DNA from: [Mycobacterium] fortunisiensis
GTDB lineage: Bacteria > Actinomycetota > Actinomycetes > Mycobacteriales > Mycobacteriaceae
Assembly (NCBI RefSeq): GCF_019050325.1
Contig: NZ_VOMB01000022.1
Span: forward strand, 1-64,000
Direction: 5' to 3'
Length of the DNA: 64,000 bases
The notes beneath the pieces were generated by a model. The model had not been told where the DNA came from, did not search any database, and saw nothing but the letters and a program-made list of their open reading frames with translations. Positions within the stretch are counted from its first letter, which is position 1, and each line of letters opens with the position of its first letter. A program made the translations under genes and the position numbers. Positions 17,773 to 27,061 of this stretch are shown here, one piece after another.

Positions 17773-19833
17773 TCAGTCGACGTCCATCGAGCCCGGAGCG
17801 GTCTTGGAGACCTGCACCAGGAACTCGTAGTTGTTCTTGGTCTTGCGCAGCTGGCTCATCAGCAGGTCGATGGCCTGATGGCTGTCGAGACCCGACAGCA
17901 CCCGGCGCAGCTTGTGCACGATCGCGAACTCGTCCGGGCTCAGCAGCAACTCGTCCTTGCGGGTGCCCGACGGGTTGACATCGACCGCCGGGAACACCCG
18001 GCGCTCGGCGATCTTGCGATCGAGCTTGAGCTCGGCGTTACCGGTGCCCTTGAACTCCTCGAAGATCACGGTGTCACCGGTGGAGCCGGTCTCCACCATC
18101 GCGGTGGCGATGATGGTCAGCGAGCCACCGTGTTCGATGTTGCGCGCCGCGCCGAGGAACCGCTTCGGCGGGTACAGCGCAGTCGAATCCACACCACCGG
18201 ACAGGATGCGACCCGAGGCCGGCGATGCGTTGTTGTACGCGCGGCCCAGACGGGTGATCGAGTCCAGCAGCACCACGACGTCCTTGCCCTGCTCGACCAG
18301 GCGCTTGGCCCGCTCGATCGCCAGCTCGGCGGCCTGGGTGTGGTCTGACGGCGGGCGGTCGAAGGTCGAGGCGATGACCTCACCCTTCACCGAGCGCTGC
18401 ATGTCGGTCACCTCTTCCGGACGCTCGTCGACGAGCACCACCATGAGGTGGCATTCCGGGTTGTTCTTGGTGATCGCGTTGGCGATGTCCTGCATGATCG
18501 TGGTCTTACCGGCCTTCGGCGGCGACACGATCAGGGCGCGCTGGCCCTTACCGATCGGCATGATCAGGTCGATCACGCGCGTGGTCAGCCGCTCGGGCGT
18601 GGTCTCCAGGCGCAGCCGCTGGTTCGGGTACAGCGGGGTCAGCTTCGTGAAATCGGGCCGGTTCTTGGCCGCCTCGACCGGACCACCGTTGACGCTGTCG
18701 AGGCGCACCAGCGGGTTGAACTTCTGCCGCGGATTGTTACCGCCGCCTTCGCCCTCACGGGGCACCCGCACCGCACCGGTCACCGCGTCACCACGGCGCA
18801 GCCCGTTCTTGCGCACCATGTTCATCGACACGTACACGTCGTTCGGCCCGGCCAGGTAGCCCGAGGTCCGCACGAACGCGTAGTTGTCCAGCACGTCGAG
18901 GATGCCGGCGACCGGCTGGACGACGTCGTCCTCACGCAGCTCGGTGTCGTTACCGCCCTCGCCGCCGCGCTCGCCACGACGGCGACGGTCGCGGTCCCGG
19001 AACCGGCGGCCACGACGACCCTGACGGCCTTCGCCGTCGTCATCGTTGTTGCCTGAGTTGTTGTTGCCTGAGTTCGACCCCCGGTTCTGCTGATCGTCGG
19101 ACTGATCGGACCGCTCACGGCCCTGGTCCTTGTCCTGCCGGTCCTGCTTCTGGTCGCGGTCCGGCTTGGCGTCCGACTTGTCCTTGTTGCCGCTGTCCTT
19201 GTTGCCGCTGTCTTTGTTGCCGTCGTCGGACTGCTCGCGCTTCTCGCGCTTGTCCGACTTGTCTCGCTTCTCCTGCTTGGCCTGCTTCTCGCGCGGCTGC
19301 TCAGCGGCGTTGGCCGGGGCCTCTTTGGCCTGGGTGGCCTCTTTGGTCTCGGCAGATTCGGCTTTGACCTCGGCCGGGGCCGAGTCGGTGCCGGCGTCGT
19401 CCTTGGCGGCGTCGACGGGCGCACCGGCCTGACGCGAGGAGCCCCGACGCTCGCGGCGGCGGGCCGGCGGCTGCTCGGCAGCCTCGGCGGCGGCGTCCGG
19501 CTGGACGTCGGCAGGAGCTTGAGCCGGCGCCTCGGAGGCGCCGTTGGACTCGCCGCGGTGGGCGCGAATGGCTGCGATCAGCTCACTCTTGCGCAAACCC
19601 GACGCGCCTTCAACACCGATTTCCTTGGCCAGCGCACGCAGCTCAGGCAGCACCATGCTCGACAGCGACGCGGGACGGGCGCTCGAGGCGCGCCGCGCGG
19701 TGTCCGATCCGGGCGCAGAGGCAGCAGCCGGCGCCGCGGTGCCCGCGGCGTCAGTACTTTCAGATGTCACGGCGTTCGTTGAATCCCCAGTGCCATTGGC
19801 GCTGTCAGCCGTGAAGAGGTCCGTATCTGTCAC
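17773..19833 (-). CDS. rho: Transcription termination factor Rho
   Basis: The 686-residue Rho is far longer than E. coli Rho (419) and somewhat longer than M. tuberculosis Rho (602). The N-terminal 260 or so residues include a SAP-like helix (LSSMVLPELRALAKEIGV) and a low-complexity Lys/Asp/Arg/Gly/Asn insertion with four NKDSG-type repeats. The C-terminal ATPase core has the P-loop PPKAGKTT at about 438-445, DERPEEVTDM and SGTRKDELL. GTG at 19833, preceded by AAAGGAAA, is the start. Mycobacterial insertions are known to raise RNA affinity. Confidence 0.96.
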   Translation of the reverse strand: MTDTDLFTADSANGTGDSTNAVTSESTDAAGTAAPAAASAPGSDTARRASSARPASLSSMVLPELRALAKEIGVEGASGLRKSELIAAIRAHRGESNGASEAPAQAPADVQPDAAAEAAEQPPARRRERRGSSRQAGAPVDAAKDDAGTDSAPAEVKAESAETKEATQAKEAPANAAEQPREKQAKQEKRDKSDKREKREQSDDGNKDSGNKDSGNKDKSDAKPDRDQKQDRQDKDQGRERSDQSDDQQNRGSNSGNNNSGNNDDDGEGRQGRRGRRFRDRDRRRRGERGGEGGNDTELREDDVVQPVAGILDVLDNYAFVRTSGYLAGPNDVYVSMNMVRKNGLRRGDAVTGAVRVPREGEGGGNNPRQKFNPLVRLDSVNGGPVEAAKNRPDFTKLTPLYPNQRLRLETTPERLTTRVIDLIMPIGKGQRALIVSPPKAGKTTIMQDIANAITKNNPECHLMVVLVDERPEEVTDMQRSVKGEVIASTFDRPPSDHTQAAELAIERAKRLVEQGKDVVVLLDSITRLGRAYNNASPASGRILSGGVDSTALYPPKRFLGAARNIEHGGSLTIIATAMVETGSTGDTVIFEEFKGTGNAELKLDRKIAERRVFPAVDVNPSGTRKDELLLSPDEFAIVHKLRRVLSGLDSHQAIDLLMSQLRKTKNNYEFLVQVSKTAPGSMDVD
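19186..19236 (-). repeat. 15-bp tandem repeat inside rho
   Basis: TTGTTGCCGCTGTCC-type units (plus strand) repeat about three times and encode a DSGNK pentapeptide repeat in the Rho insertion. They are likely variable in copy number between strains. This is a coding low-complexity repeat, not an intergenic element. Confidence 0.75.
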
Positions 19834-20144
19834 GGATTTCCTTTCTTTCCCTCGCTCACGAGTCGGGCGAGGGTTCCCCAAAGGTCGATGCGCGTTCAGC
19901 CATACCGCTGAGCGCGTAGCTCACACCGTCGCCTGCGCAACGGCGATCGCCAGGATTCGCCGATATACGGCGAACCATCAGTCCACGAGTAGAACACAAG
20001 AAGATTGGGTGGTCGTCCTGGTGTCGACGCAGGCAGAGACCCTGCGAGTGCTGGACGAGAGCGAGAATAGCCCGCTTTGGTGAAGTAATCAAGCAACGCC
20101 CATGCTGGGCGTGTGGCGTTCGCCGCTTCCCGTGTCGGCCACCA
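19834..20144 (-). promoter_or_regulatory. rho promoter and long 5' leader
   Basis: On the minus strand a good promoter is seen: -35 TTGATT (20092-20087), a 17-bp spacer and -10 TATTCT (20069-20064). Initiation near 20057 would leave a leader of about 220 nt before the rho GTG. Short open frames in the leader have no clear ribosome-binding site. A long leader is compatible with Rho-dependent autoregulation, known for E. coli rho. The 50 bp between the promoter and the thrB stop hold no clear terminator. Confidence 0.65.
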
Positions 20145-21092
20145 TCAGTTCTTCGCGGCCACACCCGACGTCCAACGGACGCCCGCTCCGACCGACATTT
20201 CCCTGATGTTGAACCCGTGCGCAGTGCCGTATTCGATGGCTTCATCAGGCAGTCCGACCTGCGAACTCAGTCCGAGAACCGTAGGTCCGGCGCCGGACAG
20301 CACTGCTGCCACCCCACAACGCCGCAGCAGTTGGAGATATTCCGCCGAGGCCGGCATCGCCGCGGCGCGCTGCGGCTGATGCAGCACGTCCTGTGTGGCG
20401 GTCATCAACAAATCGGGCCGCTCACTCAACGCCACCACCAGCAGTGCCGCCCGGCTGAGGTTGAACCGGGCGTCGAGGTGGCTGACCTGCTCGGGCAGCA
20501 CGGCGCGGGTCTCGGCCGTGGACGACCGCTGCTGCGGAACCGCCGGGAACAGCCGGATGTCCGGATGCACCTGAACCGGCACCGCCCGGTAGCGCGGCGC
20601 CGCATCTCCCCCGACCTCGGTCCAGGACACCACCGCGCCGCCCAGCACGGCCGCTGCGGCGTTGTCCGGATGCCCTTCGAACTCGCCGGCCAGCTGGATC
20701 AGCCGCTCTTCACTCATGGGATCTGAACCCGCTTGCGCCACAAGACCATTGACCACAGCCAGACCGCCGACGACCGCAGCGGCCGACGAGCCGAGCCCAC
20801 GCGAATGCGGAATCTCGTTGTGGCAGCGCACGATCAGACCGGCCGCACGATGCCCGGTGGCTCGCAAACCCGCTTCGATGGCCCGCACCACCAAATGCGT
20901 CGCATCCAGTGGAACCTGGCCGGCACCCTCGCCCTCGACTTCCAGCTGCAGACCGGAATCGGTTGTTTCGACGATGATCTCGTCGTACAGGCTGAGCGCC
21001 AGCCCCAGGCTGTCGAAACCCGGGCCGAGATTGGCGCTGGAAGCTGCGACGACCGCAGTGGCGGTGAGCCCGGCAGGCAGGGTGCTGTTCAC
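20145..21092 (-). CDS. thrB: Homoserine kinase
   Basis: A 315-residue GHMP-family kinase that phosphorylates homoserine with ATP on the way to threonine. The ATP loop PHSRGLGSSAAAV is at about residues 95-107, with PASSANLGPGFD-like VAASSANLGPGFDSLGLAL at the N-terminus and SGAGPTVLGL near the end. It starts with GTG five bases after the thrC stop and is the last gene of the argS-lysA-hom-thrC-thrB run. Confidence 0.96.
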   Translation of the reverse strand: MNSTLPAGLTATAVVAASSANLGPGFDSLGLALSLYDEIIVETTDSGLQLEVEGEGAGQVPLDATHLVVRAIEAGLRATGHRAAGLIVRCHNEIPHSRGLGSSAAAVVGGLAVVNGLVAQAGSDPMSEERLIQLAGEFEGHPDNAAAAVLGGAVVSWTEVGGDAAPRYRAVPVQVHPDIRLFPAVPQQRSSTAETRAVLPEQVSHLDARFNLSRAALLVVALSERPDLLMTATQDVLHQPQRAAAMPASAEYLQLLRRCGVAAVLSGAGPTVLGLSSQVGLPDEAIEYGTAHGFNIREMSVGAGVRWTSGVAAKN

Positions 21093-21097
21093 CAGGC

Positions 21098-22198
21098 TCA
21101 GACCAGTCCGAGCTTGGCGACGACGGCGACCGGATCGACCGGCACCGCGGTGACGGTGGGCATGTCCTTGAGTGCGGTGTCGGGATCCTTGAGGCCGTTG
21201 CCGGTGACCGTGCAGACCACCGTCGAGCCTCGCTTGACCCAGCCGTCCTCGATCGACTTGAGCAGCCCGGCCACGCTGGCCGCCGAGGCGGGCTCGACGA
21301 ACACCCCTTCGCTACGGGCGATCAGGTGATACGCGGCCAGGATCTCCTCGTCGGTGGCCGCCAGGAACCGGCCCTTGGACTGCTGCTGGGCCTCGACCGC
21401 GCCGGACCACGAGGCCGGCGACCCGATCCGGATCGCGGTGGCGATGGTCTCGGGCTCCTTCACCGGCTCCCCCAGCACCAGCGGGGCGGCACCGGCAGCC
21501 TGGGTGCCCAGCATGCGGGGCAACCGCTCGGTCAGGCCGTCGCGGTGGTACTCGGAGTAGCCCTTCCAGTAGGCGGTGATGTTGCCCGCGTTGCCCACCG
21601 GCAGCGAGTGCACGTCCGGGGCGACGCCCAGCGCGTCGACGATCTCGAACGCCGCGGTCTTCTGCCCTTCGATGCGGTACGGGTTGACCGAGTTCACCAG
21701 CGCGATGGTCGGGAAGTCCGCGGTGATCTTGCGGGCCAGTTCCAGGCAGTCGTCGAAGTTGCCGTCGACCTGAATGATCTTGGCGCCGTACATGACGGCC
21801 TGCGCCAGCTTGCCCATCGCGATCTTGCCCTGCGGGATCAGCACCGCACAGGTGATCCCGGCCTGAGCCGCGTACGCCGCGGCCGAGGCCGAGGTGTTGC
21901 CGGTGGAGGCACACAGCACGGCCTGCTGGCCACGGGCCAGCGACTCGGTGACCGCCACGGTCATGCCGCGGTCCTTGAACGACCCCGTCGGGTTGAGCCC
22001 CTCGACCTTCAGATGCACTGTGCAGCCGGTCTGTTCGCTCAGCCGCTTGGCATGGATGAGCGGCGTACCGCCCTCGAGCAAGGTGATCGGAGTCCAGTTG
22101 TCGCCGACCGGCAGCCGATCGCGGTAGGCCTCGATCAAACCCGGCCAGGGCCGGTGCACCGGCCCCGCGCTGGTCTTGCCTTGCGTCCCGGGGTTCAT
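21098..22198 (-). CDS. thrC: Threonine synthase
   Basis: The 366-residue PLP enzyme converts O-phosphohomoserine to threonine. The PLP lysine is Lys75 in NPTGSFKDRGM, and the phosphate-binding loop is seen as LPVGNAGN. It belongs to the short, class II-type threonine synthases of actinobacteria. Its ATG overlaps the hom stop by four bases, and thrB follows after five bases, so the threonine branch genes are tightly coupled. Confidence 0.96.
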   Translation of the reverse strand: MNPGTQGKTSAGPVHRPWPGLIEAYRDRLPVGDNWTPITLLEGGTPLIHAKRLSEQTGCTVHLKVEGLNPTGSFKDRGMTVAVTESLARGQQAVLCASTGNTSASAAAYAAQAGITCAVLIPQGKIAMGKLAQAVMYGAKIIQVDGNFDDCLELARKITADFPTIALVNSVNPYRIEGQKTAAFEIVDALGVAPDVHSLPVGNAGNITAYWKGYSEYHRDGLTERLPRMLGTQAAGAAPLVLGEPVKEPETIATAIRIGSPASWSGAVEAQQQSKGRFLAATDEEILAAYHLIARSEGVFVEPASAASVAGLLKSIEDGWVKRGSTVVCTVTGNGLKDPDTALKDMPTVTAVPVDPVAVVAKLGLV

Positions 22199-23514
22199 GC
22201 GTTCGTTCCTTCCATACGCAGCACACTGTTGATGGTCTGCACCACATCGAGATCGGCCAGCGCCTCGACGGTCTCCGACAGCGCGGCATCGGTGGCCTGG
22301 TGGGTGACCACCACGATGCGGGCGCCGCAGGGCTGCCCCTCCTCGTCGACCATGCCTTCCTGGCGCACCTCGGCGATGCTGACTTCACGCTTGGCGAATT
22401 CGGCTGCCACAGCGGACAACACGCCGGGCCGGTCCGAGACGTTCATGTTGACGTAGTAGCGGGTGGGGATGAAGCCGATCGGGGCGATCGGCAACTTGGC
22501 GTACTTGGATTCCCGGGGACCGCGACCACCCTGGACCCGGTTGCGCGCGGCCATAACCACATCGCCCATCACGGCCGAGGCCGTCGGCGCTCCCCCGGCG
22601 CCCTGGCCGTAGAACATCAGGCGTCCGGCCGCCTCCGCCTCGACCACCACGGCATTGAAGGCGCCGTTGACCGCGGCCAGCGGGTGCGTCAACGGCACCA
22701 GCGCCGGGTAGACCCGGGCCGAAACACGTTGTTTGCCTTCATCGGTGGTGAGCCGCTCACAGATGGCCAGCAGCTTGATGGTGCACCCTAGGGCGCGGGC
22801 GGACTCGAAGTCGGCCGCGCTGACCTTGGTGATGCCTTCGCGATAGACGTCGTCGGCGGTGACCCGGGTGTGGAAGGCGATCGAGGCGAGGATCGCCGCC
22901 TTGGCCGCGGCGTCGTAGCCCTCGACGTCGGCGGTGGGATCGGCCTCGGCATAGCCCAGCGCACTGGCATCGGCCAGTGCTGAGTTGTAATCGGCTCCGG
23001 TGCTGTCCATCTCGGACAGGATGTAGTTGGTAGTGCCGTTGACGATGCCGGCCACCCGCAGTACCGAATCACCGGCCAGCGACTGGGTCAGCGGGCGGAT
23101 GACGGGAATCGCCCCGGCCACCGCCGCTTCGAAATACAAGTCGACGCGCGCCTTTTCGGCGGCCTGCGCCAGCTCGCCGGTGGATTGCGCCATCAGCGCC
23201 TTGTTTGCGGTGACCACCGACTTGCCCTGCTCGAGCGCAGCCAGGATGGCTTTGCGCGCCGGTTTCACCGGGCCCATCAGCTCCACCACGATGTCAACGT
23301 CGTCGCGCGACACGAGCTCGATGATGTCGTCGGTGAGCAGCTTTTCGGGCACGCCGCGGTCAGCCGACACCTTGCGCACCCCGATGCCACGCACCTGCAG
23401 CGGTGCGCCGATGCGGGCTTCGAGGTCGGCAGCGGTCTCTTCGATGATCCGCACGACTTCGCTACCGACGTTGCCCAGGCCCAGTACCGCTACGCCGATG
23501 GGCTTCTCACTCAT
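22195..23514 (-). CDS. hom: Homoserine dehydrogenase
   Basis: The 439-residue NAD(P)-dependent enzyme reduces aspartate semialdehyde to homoserine. An N-terminal Rossmann fold (GLGNVGSEVV) is followed by the catalytic domain (NGTTNYILSEM and EADPTADVEGYDAAAKAAIL). A C-terminal ACT domain (RYYVNMNVSDRPGVLSAVA) probably binds threonine for feedback inhibition. The start at 23514 overlaps the lysA stop as ATGA; the longer in-frame extension into lysA is not used. M. tuberculosis calls this gene thrA or hom. Confidence 0.96.
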   Translation of the reverse strand: MSEKPIGVAVLGLGNVGSEVVRIIEETAADLEARIGAPLQVRGIGVRKVSADRGVPEKLLTDDIIELVSRDDVDIVVELMGPVKPARKAILAALEQGKSVVTANKALMAQSTGELAQAAEKARVDLYFEAAVAGAIPVIRPLTQSLAGDSVLRVAGIVNGTTNYILSEMDSTGADYNSALADASALGYAEADPTADVEGYDAAAKAAILASIAFHTRVTADDVYREGITKVSAADFESARALGCTIKLLAICERLTTDEGKQRVSARVYPALVPLTHPLAAVNGAFNAVVVEAEAAGRLMFYGQGAGGAPTASAVMGDVVMAARNRVQGGRGPRESKYAKLPIAPIGFIPTRYYVNMNVSDRPGVLSAVAAEFAKREVSIAEVRQEGMVDEEGQPCGARIVVVTHQATDAALSETVEALADLDVVQTINSVLRMEGTNA

Positions 23515-24935
23515 TGACCACTCACCTCCAGGCTCAACAGATCGTCGACGGTCTCCCGACGGAGCACCAACCGCGCCTTGCCGTCCTTCACGGCCACCAC
23601 GGCGGGCCGGCACAGCAGGTTGTACCGACTCGACATCGAGTAGCAGTAGGCGCCGGTGGCGGCAACCGCCAGCAGGTCGCCGGGGGCGATGTCATCGGAT
23701 ACCCAGGTGTCACGGACGACGATGTCGCCGGTCTCGCAGTGCTTCCCGACGATCCGCGCCAGCACCGGCGCGCCATCGCTGTGGCGCGACACCAGTCGCG
23801 CGTCGTACTCGGCGTCATACAGGGCGGGGCGGATGTTGTCGCTCATGCCGCCGTCGACACTGACGTAGCGCCGCTGCGCGGTGGCGCTGATCGCCACGTC
23901 TTTGACGGTGCCGACCTCGTAGAGCGTGACCGTGCCCGGTCCGGCGATCGCGCGGCCCGGCTCCACCACCAGCTTCGGGGTGGGCAGGCCGACGGCCTCG
24001 GACTCGCTTTTGACGATGGCCTTGAGCTTGTCGGCCAGCTCCTGCATCGGCGGTGGATCATCCTGTGGCACATAGGAAATGCCGAGACCGCCGCCGAGGT
24101 CGATGACCGACATCTGCGAGGTCTTCTCGACACCGAATTCGGACACCACGTCGCGCAGCAGACCGATCACCCGGTGGGCGGCCACCTCGAATCCGGCCAC
24201 GTCGAAGATCTGCGAACCGACATGGCAGTGCAATCCGACCAGGCGCAGGTTGTCGGTGGCGAAGACCTTGCGCACCGCGTCCATCGCTGCGCCGCTGGCC
24301 AGTGAGAGACCGAACTTCTGGTCCTCGTGCGCGGTGGAGATGAACTCGTGCGTGTGCGCCTCGACGCCGGGGGTCACCCGCACCAACACATCCTGGACGA
24401 CGCCGGCCGCACCGGCGATGGCATCAAGGCGCTCGATCTCGATCTCGGAGTCCAGCACGATGTGCCCGACCCCGGCCTTGACCGCGGTGGTCAGTTCGTC
24501 GATCGATTTGTTGTTGCCGTGCACCGTGATCCGCTCCGGCGGGAAGTCCGCGTGCAGGGCCACAGCCAGCTCTCCCCCGGTCGCCACGTCGAGCGACAGG
24601 CCTTCGGCCTCGACCCAGCGGGCGATCTCGGTGCATAGGAACGCCTTGGAGGCGTAGTGCACATGATCGCCGCCGCCGAATGCCGCGGCGATGTCGCGAC
24701 ACCGCGACCGGAAGTCGTCCTCGTCGATGACGAACAGCGGGGTCCCGTATTCGGCGGCCAGCGCGGTCACCGACACCCCGGCGATCGTCACCACCCCGTC
24801 CGCACCACGGACCAGGTTGCGCGGCCAGACATTCGGGGCGAGCAGCAGGATCTCGTCGGGACTCTGCGGCTGGGCGAGAGGGCTGGGGTGGCGAGTGTCC
24901 TCGGCGTGCCGGGGGCCGGCGGGGTGCGCGTTCAC
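23511..24935 (-). CDS. lysA: Diaminopimelate decarboxylase
   Basis: The 474-residue fold-III PLP enzyme decarboxylates meso-diaminopimelate to lysine, the last step of lysine synthesis. The PLP lysine is Lys97 in HYASKAF; the HCHVGSQI, GGGLGISY and substrate-binding EPGRA motifs are present. The C-terminal CETGD carries the catalytic Cys contributed across the dimer. It starts at GTG overlapping the argS stop as GTGA. Confidence 0.96.
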   Translation of the reverse strand: MNAHPAGPRHAEDTRHPSPLAQPQSPDEILLLAPNVWPRNLVRGADGVVTIAGVSVTALAAEYGTPLFVIDEDDFRSRCRDIAAAFGGGDHVHYASKAFLCTEIARWVEAEGLSLDVATGGELAVALHADFPPERITVHGNNKSIDELTTAVKAGVGHIVLDSEIEIERLDAIAGAAGVVQDVLVRVTPGVEAHTHEFISTAHEDQKFGLSLASGAAMDAVRKVFATDNLRLVGLHCHVGSQIFDVAGFEVAAHRVIGLLRDVVSEFGVEKTSQMSVIDLGGGLGISYVPQDDPPPMQELADKLKAIVKSESEAVGLPTPKLVVEPGRAIAGPGTVTLYEVGTVKDVAISATAQRRYVSVDGGMSDNIRPALYDAEYDARLVSRHSDGAPVLARIVGKHCETGDIVVRDTWVSDDIAPGDLLAVAATGAYCYSMSSRYNLLCRPAVVAVKDGKARLVLRRETVDDLLSLEVSGQ

Positions 24936-26581
24936 ATCCGCTCCGGAGCGGTCACACCGAGAATGGCCAGGCCGTTGGCGATCACCTGACGGGTGGCCTC
25001 ACACAGCGCAAGCCGTGCCGAATTGAGATCACCTGGCTTTTCGTCGCCCTGCGGCAGCACCCGGCAGGCGTCGTAGAACCGGTGGTAATCACCGGCCAGA
25101 TCCTCCAGGTAGCGGCACACCCGGTGCGGTTCACGCAGTGCGGCAGCAGCTTTGAGCACCCGGGGGAACTCCCCGAGGTTGCGGATCAGGATTCCCTCTT
25201 TTTCGTGGGTCAGCAGATCCAGGTGGGCGGTGTCGGCGGTGACGCCGAGGTCGGCGGCGTTGCGGGCCAGTGCCGAGAGCCGGGCGTGCGCGTATTGCAC
25301 GTAGTAGACCGGGTTCTCGTTGGACGCGCTGGACCACAGGGCCAGATCGATGTCGATCGGGGTGTCCACCGAGGAGCGGATCAGTGAGTACCGCGCGGCG
25401 TCGACGCCGATCGCCTCGACCAGGTCGTCGAGGGTGATGACGGTGCCGGCGCGCTTGCTCATCCGCACCGGCTGGCCGTCGCGGACCAGGTTGACCATCT
25501 GACCGATCAGCACCTCGACGGTGTCGGGATCATCGCCCAGCGCCGCGGCGGCGGCCTTGAGCCGGGCGATGTAGCCGTGGTGGTCGGCACCGAGCATGTA
25601 GATGCACAGGTCGAACCCGCGCTGGCGCTTGTCGAGGTAGTAGGCCAGGTCGCCGGCGATGTAGGCGGCGTTGCCGTCGCTCTTGATCACGACGCGGTCC
25701 TTGTCGTCACCGAACTCGGTGGTGCGCAACCAGGTTGCGCCGTCCTTCTCGTAGATGTTGCCGGTCTCGCGCAGCTTGGCGATGGCCTGGTCGACACGGC
25801 CGGACGTGTGCATCGAATCTTCGTGGGTGTACACGTCGAAGTCGGTGCCGAACTCGTGCAGCGATTCCTTGATGTGGGTGAACATCAGGTCCACCCCGAT
25901 CTCGCGGAAGGTCTCCTGCTGTTCGTCGGCGGGCAGGCTCATCACGTCGGGTCGCTTGGCCAGCACGGCCGCGGCGATGTCGTTGATATAGGTGCCGGCG
26001 TAGCCGTCCTCGGGGGCGGGCTCCCCCTTGGCCGCGGCCACCAGCGAGCGGGCGAACCGGTCGATCTGAGCGCCGTGGTCGTTGAAGTAGTACTCGCGGG
26101 TGACGTCGGCGCCCTGGGTGGTCAGCAGCCGGCCCAGCGCGTCGCCGACGGCGGCCCAACGGGTGCCACCGATGTGGATGGGCCCGGTCGGGTTGGCCGA
26201 GACGAACTCCAGGTTGATCTTTTCGTTCAGCTCGGTGGAGTTGCCATATGCCGCGCCGGCATTGAGCACGTTGGTGACGATGACTCCCTGCGCCGAGGCC
26301 TCGATGCGCAGGTTGACGAAGCCGGGACCGGCGACCTCGGCGGCCGCGATACCGTCGGCCGCAGTCAGCGCGGTGGCCAGCCAGCCGGCCAGCTCGCGCG
26401 GATTGACCCCGACCTTCTTGCCGAGCTGCAGCGCGAGGTTGGTCGCGTAGTCGCCGTGCTCAAGGTTGCGCGGGCGCTCGACCGTGACGGTGTCGGGCAG
26501 CGCGGAGGCGTCCAGGTCATGTTCGGTCAGCACTGCGGCGGCAGTGGCCTTGAGCAGCTCGGCGAGGTCGGCGGGGGTCAC
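24932..26581 (-). CDS. argS: Arginyl-tRNA synthetase
   Basis: The 549-residue class I synthetase has an N-terminal additional domain, the HIGH-like motif in NPTGPIHIGGTR, the RMSKRAG form of KMSKS, and a C-terminal DALR anticodon-binding helix bundle (ARLSALARNAAD). It charges tRNA-Arg with arginine. It begins the argS-lysA-hom-thrC-thrB operon and is divergent from a tRNA-Arg(CCG) gene, its own substrate, 106 bp away. Confidence 0.96.
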   Translation of the reverse strand: MTPADLAELLKATAAAVLTEHDLDASALPDTVTVERPRNLEHGDYATNLALQLGKKVGVNPRELAGWLATALTAADGIAAAEVAGPGFVNLRIEASAQGVIVTNVLNAGAAYGNSTELNEKINLEFVSANPTGPIHIGGTRWAAVGDALGRLLTTQGADVTREYYFNDHGAQIDRFARSLVAAAKGEPAPEDGYAGTYINDIAAAVLAKRPDVMSLPADEQQETFREIGVDLMFTHIKESLHEFGTDFDVYTHEDSMHTSGRVDQAIAKLRETGNIYEKDGATWLRTTEFGDDKDRVVIKSDGNAAYIAGDLAYYLDKRQRGFDLCIYMLGADHHGYIARLKAAAAALGDDPDTVEVLIGQMVNLVRDGQPVRMSKRAGTVITLDDLVEAIGVDAARYSLIRSSVDTPIDIDLALWSSASNENPVYYVQYAHARLSALARNAADLGVTADTAHLDLLTHEKEGILIRNLGEFPRVLKAAAALREPHRVCRYLEDLAGDYHRFYDACRVLPQGDEKPGDLNSARLALCEATRQVIANGLAILGVTAPERM

Positions 26582-26687
26582 GAGGGTCCATCCTATGGTC
26601 TGGGGTCCCCGCGCCCCGAATCCGTATTCACGCTTCCATGCGCTACGCTATGCAAGCCCAATCGGCGCAGCTGATCTTCAGCCCCGC

Positions 26688-26760
26688 GCCCCCGTAGCTC
26701 AGGGGATAGAGCGTCTGCCTCCGGAGCAGAAGGCCGCAGGTTCGAATCCTGCCGGGGGCA
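26688..26760 (+). tRNA. tRNA-Arg (CCG)
   Basis: A 73-base cloverleaf: acceptor GCCCCCG pairs with CGGGGGC, the D-arm GCTC/GAGC is normal, the anticodon stem TCTGC/GCAGA holds the loop CTCCGGA with anticodon CCG (26721-26723), and the T-arm is GCAGG TTCGAAT CCTGC. The discriminator base is A and CCA is not encoded. It decodes CGG, a frequent codon in this GC-rich genome. Confidence 0.97.
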
Positions 26761-27016
26761 CTCCATTTTCGCAGGTCAGTGACGATTTTCATCACGGGCT
26801 CGGTCCGATCGCCAAGCGGCGGCAGTATCGATTTGGCAATTCAGCCACCAGTCAGACGTTCCATGATCGCACCGCCGGCCACTACTTCGCCGTCACAGGC
26901 CGCAGCGGCCCAATCCACTAAGCATCGCGTTCGTTGCGTGGTGGCGGAAAAACGGCCGGAAAATCGCCATGGCGCTACGCACGTGAGCGGGTGGCCCCGC
27001 GATCGCCTGCACCCAC
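26761..27016. other. Intergenic region, no gene recognised
   Basis: About 260 bp between the tRNA and the fadE operator. Short open frames exist on both strands but none has a ribosome-binding site or recognisable product. It should contain the fadE promoter near its right end. Confidence 0.5.
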
Positions 27017-27042
27017 ACTCTATGGAGTATTTTCCATAGAGT
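27017..27042. promoter_or_regulatory. 26-bp perfect dyad upstream of fadE
   Basis: ACTCTATGGA (27017-27026) and TCCATAGAGT (27033-27042) are perfect inverted repeats around the 6-bp centre GTATTT. The dyad ends 19 bp before the GTG of the acyl-CoA dehydrogenase and overlaps the expected promoter or leader. The GntR gene two places downstream is the obvious candidate to bind it. The role is inferred from position and symmetry. Confidence 0.65.
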
Positions 27043-27061
27043 TCTGGGAAAGGATGCCGCA

